Origin: Streptomyces albogriseolus
GTDB taxonomy: Bacteria > Actinomycetota > Actinomycetes > Streptomycetales > Streptomycetaceae
Direction of reading: 5' to 3'
NCBI GenBank assembly: GCA_014650475.1
Contig: BMVA01000009.1
Location: forward strand, 124,001 to 188,000
DNA: 64,000 bases
Shown here: positions 58,523-64,000 of the stretch, piece after piece
How the letters are laid out: every line of letters begins with the position of its first letter
Position numbering within the stretch: position 1 is the first letter of the stretch
Program-made: the position numbers and the translations under genes
Notes under the pieces: generated by a model
Databases searched by the model: none
What the model saw: the letters and a program-made list of their open reading frames with translations, nothing else
Told to the model about the DNA's origin: nothing

Positions 58523-58538
58523 GGGCGTCCGGACGCCC
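58523..58538. other. 16-bp perfect palindrome upstream of 58389 gene
   Basis: GGGCGTCC followed by its reverse complement GGACGCCC, 134 bp upstream of the minus-strand start and 85 bp from a CCCTGCC/GGGCAGGG hairpin near 58488. May be an operator; no regulator assigned. Confidence 0.35.
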
Positions 58539-58612
58539 GGATCAGGCCCTCCGCAGCCCGGGTGGAGTATGAAACGCGTCACGTACGCGCCGGCGCACGG
58601 CCCGGGGGCCGG

Positions 58613-59047
58613 TCAGGTGGCGTCCATGTCGAAGGGCGGGCGGTCGTCGGCGGCTGGCGTCTCGGGCTTCTTCGTCATGTCCACCCGGCCGCCGGGGGCG
58701 GCGGGCGAGGGGGACGGGTCGGCGTCGCGCCCGTCGACGGCGTCCGTGACCTCGGCCATCTCCTTCTTCAGGTCGAAGCCGTTGCGGATCTCCTTGAGCC
58801 CCAGGTCGTCGTTGTCCAGCTGCTTGCGGATGAACGTCTTGGGGTTGAGGTCCTCGAACTCGAAGTCCTTGAACTCCGGGCCCAGTTCCTGCCGGATGTC
58901 CTGCTTGGCGCTCTCCGAGAAGTCCCTGATCTTCCGGATCGTGCGGGACACGTCCTGGATGACCTTGGGGAGCTTCTCCGGACCGAAGATGAGCACGGCG
59001 AGGACGATGAGCGTCACCAGCTCGAGCGGTCCTATGTCATTGAACAC
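58613..59047 (-). CDS. tatB: Sec-independent translocase TatB
   Basis: 144 residues from GTG 59047, GGAG upstream. N-terminal TatA/B helix VFNDIGPLELVTLIVLAVLI, the FGPEKLPKVI hinge and an amphipathic helix, then a charged C-terminal part. Length favours TatB over TatA. Works with TatC in exporting folded proteins. Next to htrA as in mycobacteria. Confidence 0.9.
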   Translation of the reverse strand: MFNDIGPLELVTLIVLAVLIFGPEKLPKVIQDVSRTIRKIRDFSESAKQDIRQELGPEFKDFEFEDLNPKTFIRKQLDNDDLGLKEIRNGFDLKKEMAEVTDAVDGRDADPSPSPAAPGGRVDMTKKPETPAADDRPPFDMDAT

Positions 59048-59191
59048 CTGAAGCTCCTCGCGATGCCTTCGGTCCTCGGCCCTCGGTGCCGGTCGTTCGC
59101 CCTCCGTGGTCCGGGCCGGGTCCACGGTACCCGGACCTCCCGTACGACCGGTACCGTCCCGGCGTCCCGGCGGCGTCGGGCGGGCGGCGTG

Positions 59192-61150
59192 TCAGCCTCC
59201 GCCGGAGGAACCGAGCACCAGGGACACCGTGCGTTCCTCACCGTCCCGCTCCAGGGTCAGCTCCAGCCGGTCGCCGGGGCGGTGGGCGCGGGTCTTGACG
59301 ATCAGTTCCTCGCCGGAGTGCACGGGGCGGCCGTCGACCTCCGTGATGACGTCGCCGGGGCGGATGCCCGCCTTGGCGCCGGGGCCGCCGGTGCTGACCG
59401 GGGGGCCGCCGTCGCCGCCCTCGGCCGCGACGCGGGCGCCGTCGCCGCTGTACTCCATGTCGAGGGTGATGCCGATCACCGGGTGCGTGGCCTTGCCGGT
59501 CTCGATCAGCTCCTCGGCGACCCGCTTGCCCTGGTTGATCGGGATGGCGAAGCCGAGCCCTATGGAGCCGGACTGGCCGCCCTCGGGGTCCAGGCCGCCG
59601 TCGGCCGAGCGGATGGCCGAGTTGATGCCGATCACCCGGCCCTTGCCGTCGAGCAGCGGTCCGCCGGAGTTGCCGGGGTTGATCGGCGCGTCGGTCTGCA
59701 GGGCGTCGACGTACGACACGTCGCTGCCGTCGCCCTTCTCGCCGCCGGCGGTGATGGGCCGCTCGCGGGCGCTGATGATGCCGGAGGTGACGGTGCCGGC
59801 CAGGTCGAAGGGGGCGCCGATGGCGACGACGGGGTCGCCGACCTGCACGTTGTCCGAGTTGCCGAGCGGCAGGGGGGTGAGCCCGCGGACGCCCTTGACC
59901 CGTACGACGGCGAGGTCGTAACCGCTGTCCCGGCCGACGACGGTCGCCTCGGCGGTGTCGCCGCTGTGGAAGGTGACGGTGATGTCGCCGTTCTCCCCGG
60001 CGGGCTCGACGACGTGGTCGTTGGTGAGGATGTGCCCCCGGTCGTCCAGCACGAAGCCGGTGCCGGTGCCGGCCCTGCCGCCGCCGCTGACGTGCAGCGT
60101 GACGACGCTGGGCAGCGCCTGCGCGGCGATCCCGGCGACGCTGTCCGGGTCCCGGTCGGGCGCCTCCACACCGGCCTGCGGCAGCTCCACGGCGCCGATG
60201 CCGCCGCTGCGCTCCAGTTGCACGCCCACGACACCGCCGGCGACGCCGGACACGAGGGCGATGATCAGGGCGCCGCCGATCAGCGTGCGCCTGCGGCGAC
60301 CGCGCCGCCGCTTCACGTCCTCCTCGACGGGGTCGGCCTGCTGGAGCGGGGCGACCGCCGGGGCCGCCCAGGGGTCGTACCGCGCCCAGGGGTCGGCCGC
60401 GGGGGCCTCGTGCGCGACGGGAGCGGCGGAGACCGCCTCGGGGGCGCCCACGGCCACACCGTGCGCCGGCGTGGCCGCCGGATGCTGCACAGGCGGCGCG
60501 GGAGCCCACGGCCCGGGCTCCCCGTAGGGCGGGGTGCTGTAGGGGTCGGGGTCGTGGAGGGGCCGGGGCTGGGCGGGGGCATGCGCGCCGTGCGCGGGCG
60601 CGGGACGGGTCGGGCCGGAGGCGGGTGGCTCCGCACCAGGCGCGGGCGCGGGGCCGCTGTGGCCGGAGGCGGGTGCCTCGGCACCAGGCGCGGGCGCGGG
60701 GCCGCTATGGCCGGAGGCGGGTGCCTCGGCACCAGGCGCGGGCGCGGGGCCGCTATGGCCGGAGGCGGGTGGCTCCGCATGAGGCGCGGGCGCGGCCGGA
60801 GCGCCGTGTTCGGCGGTCTCCACGCCTGTGATGTGCTCCACACCCGTGTCGGCGGGGCGCGCCCCGCCGATCGTAGTTCCGGCGTCCGGGCCCGAGGGCG
60901 TCGGTTCCGCGCCCGTACCGGACGCCACGGCGCCCGGGGTGCCGCCCAGGCGCCCCGGGCCGGCTGCCGCGCCGGCGCCGGACGTTCCGTCCGTCGAGGG
61001 CGGGGCGGCCGCCGCGTCGAGAGGGCGCCGGAGCTCGTAGTCGCCGTCGGGCCCCGTCCCGGGGGACGCCGTGCCGATCGGGCGGGCGAGTTCGAAGTCG
61101 CCGTCGGGTCCTTCGGACGCCCCCGGCGTGCCCGGCTTCCCCTCGTTCAT
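59192..61150 (-). CDS. htrA: HtrA/DegP-like membrane-anchored serine protease with PDZ domain
   Basis: 652 residues from ATG 61150. Residues 1-270 are cytoplasmic Pro/Ala-rich with a 16-residue tandem repeat; one TM helix (RTLIGGALIIALVSGVAGGV) near residue 290. Trypsin-like domain: ILTNDHVVEPAGE (His), SGYDLAVVRVKG (Asp), INPGNSGGPLLDG (Ser), then a PDZ domain from VIGITLDMEYSG to the end. Degrades misfolded envelope proteins; downstream of the sigE-anti-sigma pair, fitting envelope-stress regulation. Confidence 0.93.
   Translation of the reverse strand: MNEGKPGTPGASEGPDGDFELARPIGTASPGTGPDGDYELRRPLDAAAAPPSTDGTSGAGAAAGPGRLGGTPGAVASGTGAEPTPSGPDAGTTIGGARPADTGVEHITGVETAEHGAPAAPAPHAEPPASGHSGPAPAPGAEAPASGHSGPAPAPGAEAPASGHSGPAPAPGAEPPASGPTRPAPAHGAHAPAQPRPLHDPDPYSTPPYGEPGPWAPAPPVQHPAATPAHGVAVGAPEAVSAAPVAHEAPAADPWARYDPWAAPAVAPLQQADPVEEDVKRRRGRRRRTLIGGALIIALVSGVAGGVVGVQLERSGGIGAVELPQAGVEAPDRDPDSVAGIAAQALPSVVTLHVSGGGRAGTGTGFVLDDRGHILTNDHVVEPAGENGDITVTFHSGDTAEATVVGRDSGYDLAVVRVKGVRGLTPLPLGNSDNVQVGDPVVAIGAPFDLAGTVTSGIISARERPITAGGEKGDGSDVSYVDALQTDAPINPGNSGGPLLDGKGRVIGINSAIRSADGGLDPEGGQSGSIGLGFAIPINQGKRVAEELIETGKATHPVIGITLDMEYSGDGARVAAEGGDGGPPVSTGGPGAKAGIRPGDVITEVDGRPVHSGEELIVKTRAHRPGDRLELTLERDGEERTVSLVLGSSGGG
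60613..60795 (-). repeat. 48-bp tandem repeat in htrA, 3.8 copies
   Basis: Units begin at 60613, 60661, 60709 and 60757; copies 2 and 3 are identical, flanks diverge. Encodes a repeated ASGHSGPAPAPGAEAP block in the cytoplasmic linker. Confidence 0.9.
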
Positions 61151-61300
61151 GCTCTCCCCACGGCTGGACCGGCACGGATCGTCGGCACCGTGCTCCGGTC
61201 CGCCCGTGCGGTGGAGCCCGGCTCGGCGCCCGGCCGCAGTGGGCGTGGGCGCGCCACCCGGAATCTAATCAGGTTCGCGCGCCCCCGCGCAGGGGCCCGG

Positions 61301-62191
61301 TCAGCGGGCGGCCCGCGCGCTGTGCGTAGGCGTGGGCGCCGGTGACGGCATGCCGGCGACCAGGCCGGGGCTCTTCAGCCCGGCCGCCGAGGCCCACGCG
61401 CTCAGTCCGAACGGCGGGGCCGCGTTGAGCGGGCGTATGTGCGGGGACACCGCCGTGGAGGCGCCCTGCGGGGGCGACGGGATGCCGGGCAGCAGCGGGG
61501 CCGCGACGCCGGTGGGGACGACGGGACCCGAGCCCAGCGCGCTCTGACCGCCGGTCACCTGCCCGAGCAGCGGGCCGGCGCTGCGGCGCCGGGAGTCCGG
61601 CGCGGTGGCCGCGCCCGCGCCCTGCGTGCGCACCGGCGTCACATTGCTCCCCTTGCCCTGGCCGCGTGCCTCCGCGTCGACCGGGGTGACGGTGGACACG
61701 CCGCCGAGGGCGATCGCGGCCAGCGACACCGCGCCGGCGGCGACGAACGCGAGCCGCAGCCCGCGCGAGGACGGCCGGCCGGCGGCGAGGCCCGCCGCGG
61801 CGGCCGCGGGGTGATGGCGCCGCACGGGCGCGTAGGCGAACTCGAAGCGCTCGCCGCGCCGCGGCCCGAAGACTCCGGAGGTGGATCCGCCCGGCAGCGC
61901 GGAGCCGCCCAGCGGGGAGCCGCCGTCGCCGAATCCGCCCCCGGCGGGCAGCCCTTGCAGGCGCGCCAGGAGGCTCTCGGAGGGCGGTGGCGGTGCGGCC
62001 GCCGCGAACACGTTCTTCAGGCGGCGCTGCTCGTCCACCTCCGCCTTGCACTTGGCGCAGGTGGCGACGTGCGCCAGTACGCGCTCACGCGCGTCATGAC
62101 CGAGCTCCCCGTCCACAAGGGCGGCGAGCCGGTCTCCCAGATGATGCTCCGCGAGGTGCCCCTCGGGGGACTTCGGCAGTGAACTGCTCAC
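61301..62191 (-). CDS. Anti-sigma factor with HX3CX2C zinc motif
   Basis: 296 residues from GTG 62191, overlapping the sigma-factor stop (GTGA). ZAS/anti-sigma N-terminus: [20 protein letters not shown], then TCAKC, giving H-x3-C-x2-C; then a low-complexity linker and one TM helix ([20 protein letters not shown]), with a Pro/Gly-rich outside part. Matches RseA of the mycobacterial sigE locus. Probably holds SigE until envelope stress. Confidence 0.9.
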   Translation of the reverse strand: MSSSLPKSPEGHLAEHHLGDRLAALVDGELGHDARERVLAHVATCAKCKAEVDEQRRLKNVFAAAAPPPPSESLLARLQGLPAGGGFGDGGSPLGGSALPGGSTSGVFGPRRGERFEFAYAPVRRHHPAAAAAGLAAGRPSSRGLRLAFVAAGAVSLAAIALGGVSTVTPVDAEARGQGKGSNVTPVRTQGAGAATAPDSRRRSAGPLLGQVTGGQSALGSGPVVPTGVAAPLLPGIPSPPQGASTAVSPHIRPLNAAPPFGLSAWASAAGLKSPGLVAGMPSPAPTPTHSARAAR

Positions 62192-62961
62192 GCGCTCGCG
62201 CCCCCTCCCCCCAGTGCGGGGACACGCGGCACGAAGGAGGGGCGGTCCGCGCGCGCCTTGGGTGAACGGTGCGCGAGGGCCTTGCGCAGCTGGGAGCGGC
62301 CGCGGTGGATACGGGACCGCACGGTGCCGAGCTTCACGCCCAGGGTGGCCGCGATCTCCTCGTACGACAGTCCTTCGATGTCGCACAGGACGACGGCGGC
62401 GCGGAACTCCGGGGCGAGCGTGTCGAGGGCCTGCTGGACGTCCGCGTCGAAGTGCGCGTCGTTGAAGACCTGCTGCGGCGAGGGCTCCTTGCTGGCCAGC
62501 CGCTCGGCCGCGTCCTCGCCGAGCGCGTCGAAGCGGATGCGCTGCTTGCGGCGGACCATGTCCAGGAAGAGGTTCGTGGTGATGCGGTGCAGCCAGCCCT
62601 CGAAGGTGCCCGGCGTGTACGTCGACAGGGAGCGGAAGACACGGACGAAGACCTCCTGCGTGAGGTCCTCGGCGTCGTGCTGGTTGCCCGTGAGACGGTA
62701 GGCGAGCCGGTACACCCGGCCGCTGTGCATGCTGACGATCTCCTCCCACGTGGGCGGAGTCCACGCCTGCCCGTCCGCGTCGCCGGAGAAGGTCGCGGTC
62801 TGGGCCGGGTCGCCGGCGCGGTCATGGTCAGCAGCGGTGTTGTTCACAGATTTCGGCCTGCCCGCCGACCCGAGGAAGCGCCGCAGCACTCCCGCACGAT
62901 CCACAGGCGCAGCCGCACCTCCCCTGTCGGCTCTGGTGGTGTCCAGTGGAGCCCCTACCAT
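62188..62961 (-). CDS. ECF sigma factor (SigE-type)
   Basis: 257 residues from ATG 62961. A longer frame upstream is shadow sequence. Sigma region 2 ([34 protein letters not shown]), region 4 ([39 protein letters not shown]). Group and neighbours match M. tuberculosis sigE (Rv1221) rather than the S. coelicolor protein called SigE, so I leave the symbol blank. Divergent from the O-methyltransferase gene across 228 bp. Confidence 0.93.
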   Translation of the reverse strand: MVGAPLDTTRADRGGAAAPVDRAGVLRRFLGSAGRPKSVNNTAADHDRAGDPAQTATFSGDADGQAWTPPTWEEIVSMHSGRVYRLAYRLTGNQHDAEDLTQEVFVRVFRSLSTYTPGTFEGWLHRITTNLFLDMVRRKQRIRFDALGEDAAERLASKEPSPQQVFNDAHFDADVQQALDTLAPEFRAAVVLCDIEGLSYEEIAATLGVKLGTVRSRIHRGRSQLRKALAHRSPKARADRPSFVPRVPALGGGGASA

Positions 62962-63189
62962 AGCCACCTCGCCCGTTAGCTCCGGATAAGCGGTTTTACG
63001 AGAATTTGATTCGGGCTGCCACGGCTCGTACGGCTGCGTCTGCACTTGCTCGGCGTCCGCGTCCACTCCTCGCCCCCCTTCCCGGCACGCGCCTCTCTCT
63101 TCCCTCTTTGAACGACTGGTCCCATCTGCGGGTTCCCGACGCCAACGGATACAGTCACGCCCAGGCAACCACGGGGACAGGAGAGGGTC
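62962..63189. promoter_or_regulatory. Divergent sigma factor/O-methyltransferase promoter region
   Basis: 228 bp containing an A/T-richer block (GGTTTTACGAGAATTTGATT, 62991-63010). No clear ECF consensus was found; a GGATACAGT (63147-63155) could be a -10 for the plus-strand gene. Confidence 0.4.
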
Positions 63190-63822
63190 ATTACCGCCAA
63201 CCGGCAGACGAGCTGGGCGTTCGCCGACGCCTATGTCGCCGAGGACGAGGCGCTGCTCCGGGCCCGCGACCGGGCCCGCGAGGCAGGCCTGCGCTCGGTG
63301 TCGCCCGGCACGGGCGCGGCCCTGCGGTTGCTCGCCGCCAGCGTGGACGCCAAGGCGGTCGCGGAGATCGGCACCGGCTGCGGCGTGTCGGGGATCCATC
63401 TCCTGCACGGCATGCGCCCGGACGGGGTGCTGACCACGGTCGACCAGGAGCCGGAGCACCAGCAGTCGGCCCGGCAGGCCTTCCGTGAGGCCGGTTTCGC
63501 CGGCAACCGGGCCCGTTTCATCCCCGGCCCGGCACTGGACGTGCTGCCGCGTCTCGCGGACTCGGGCTACGACCTGGTGTTCTGCGACGGTGACCGGCAG
63601 GAGTACCAGGACTATCTCGCCGAATCGTTGCGCCTTCTGCGCCCTGGAGGCCTGGTCGCCTTCGAAGGCCTCTTCGCGAACGGACGCACCGTGGACTCCG
63701 GCCCCCAGCCGACGGAGGTGCTGCGGCTGCGGGAGCTGGTGCGGGCCGTTCGCGAGAGCCAGGAGCTGGTGTCGTCGCTGCTGCCCGTGGGGGACGGGCT
63801 GCTGTGCGCCGTGAAGCGGTGA
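63190..63822 (+). CDS. O-methyltransferase with putative ATT start
   Basis: 210 residues if translation starts at ATT 63190, six nt after AGGAG (63179-63183). The first canonical start in frame is GTG 63298, but the 36 residues before it ([20 protein letters not shown] ...) match the N-terminal helix of this O-methyltransferase family, and no ATG/GTG/TTG precedes them. SAM motif [32 protein letters not shown] acidic metal-site segment; [11 protein letters not shown]. Equivalent to Rv1220c, divergent from sigE. Substrate unknown. Confidence 0.85.
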   Translation: MTANRQTSWAFADAYVAEDEALLRARDRAREAGLRSVSPGTGAALRLLAASVDAKAVAEIGTGCGVSGIHLLHGMRPDGVLTTVDQEPEHQQSARQAFREAGFAGNRARFIPGPALDVLPRLADSGYDLVFCDGDRQEYQDYLAESLRLLRPGGLVAFEGLFANGRTVDSGPQPTEVLRLRELVRAVRESQELVSSLLPVGDGLLCAVKR

Positions 63823-63890
63823 CCGGCCTTGGCGCCGCATCTCGCTGACGCCGGTTCTCCCCCGGCCTTCCGCCGGACGTGGGCGCAAAC

Positions 63891-63926
63891 AGCCGCCCCG
63901 GCACCGCGTGCGGCACCGGGGCGGCT
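63891..63926. terminator. Terminator between O-methyltransferase and DUF3117 genes
   Basis: 11-bp GC stem (63891-63901 with 63916-63926) between convergent genes, followed by GAAAG. Confidence 0.75.
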
Positions 63927-63949
63927 GAAAGGGTATGGTCGCTTGCGCG

Positions 63950-64000
63950 TCAGCCGACGACCTTCTTGAGGGCGTCGCCGAGCGCGTCGGCCTCGTCCGG
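63950..64000 (-). CDS. DUF3117 protein (C-terminal 16 residues only)
   Basis: The reverse complement ends [16 protein letters not shown] then TGA. This is the characteristic end of the roughly 55-residue actinobacterial DUF3117 family; the start is outside the window. Function unknown. Confidence 0.85.
   Translation of the reverse strand, partial: PDEADALGDALKKVVG

Noticed and set aside
61439-62182. Plus-strand frame over the anti-sigma gene
   Set aside because: Shadow composition and no start signal; the minus-strand anti-sigma gene explains the region.

Overview
The window is chromosomal DNA of a Streptomyces or very close relative. It is GC-rich with strong third-position GC bias, about 50 densely packed genes in short operons, frequent GTG starts, 4-bp start/stop overlaps, perfect GC-rich hairpins between convergent genes, and genus-typical families (WblC, AIM24/TerD, DUF3152, DUF3107, DUF6758, tandem Tap-like lipoproteins). 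I see no rRNA, tRNA, prophage, IS element or CRISPR. The content is core chromosome, and most novelty lies in regulation and small genes.

Layout. 1-5.0 kb: end of a DUF2342 metalloprotease, a Nudix gene, then three AIM24-domain genes, one fused to TerD. 5.1-8.6 kb: a YgjP-type metallopeptidase diverging from a ThiF-like/AarF-like kinase pair. 8.7-15.6 kb: WblC (WhiB7) with a long attenuator leader, UvrD2 helicase, mycoredoxin, NudC, M20 dipeptidase. 15.6-23.4 kb: AdnB and AdnA helicase-nucleases and an alkyltransferase-like protein. 23.6-29.6 kb: a UPF0104 membrane protein with an internal kinase-like domain, and two tandem Tap-like lipoproteins. 29.7-35.7 kb: MoeZ, then a minus-strand cluster of spherulin-4-like hydrolase, sugar epimerase, membrane protein and PelF-like glycosyltransferase. 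35.9-44.8 kb: a DUF3152 putative metzincin, alpha/beta hydrolase, TetR regulator, DUF3107, ferritin-like protein and a DEAD-box helicase with a long basic tail. 44.9-53.6 kb: mixed housekeeping genes (NYN, MarC, PHP, DUF6758, SUFU, CorA), an MFS remnant and a 50-residue gene. 53.6-64 kb: an LppX-type lipoprotein, MgtE-like CBS protein, DUF1003, Mrp, TatB, HtrA, anti-sigma factor, SigE-type sigma factor, O-methyltransferase and the tail of a DUF3117 gene.

From memory of Mycobacterium tuberculosis, two of its gene neighbourhoods are recognisable here nearly in order. One is whiB7-uvrD2-mrx1-nudC-adnBA-Rv3204-moeZ-Rv3207-Rv3208-TB9.4-Rv3210-rhlE. The other is Rv1220-sigE-rseA-htrA-tatB-mrp-Rv1231-Rv1232-corA. 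In this window they lie next to each other.

Functional themes: envelope stress (sigma/anti-sigma/HtrA/TatB), DNA break processing (AdnAB, UvrD2, ATL), thiol and antibiotic stress (WblC, mycoredoxin, MoeZ), magnesium handling (CorA, MgtE-like), and a possible extracellular galactosamine-type polysaccharide. The most notable signals are (1) a complete wblC leader with promoter, 105-codon upstream ORF and attenuator hairpin; (2) three exact GGAAT-N18-GTT (SigR-type) promoters, at mrx1, moeZ and the 50-residue gene; (3) the PelF/epimerase/spherulin-4 cluster; and (4) several genes whose starts look non-canonical (ATT, CTG, TTG).
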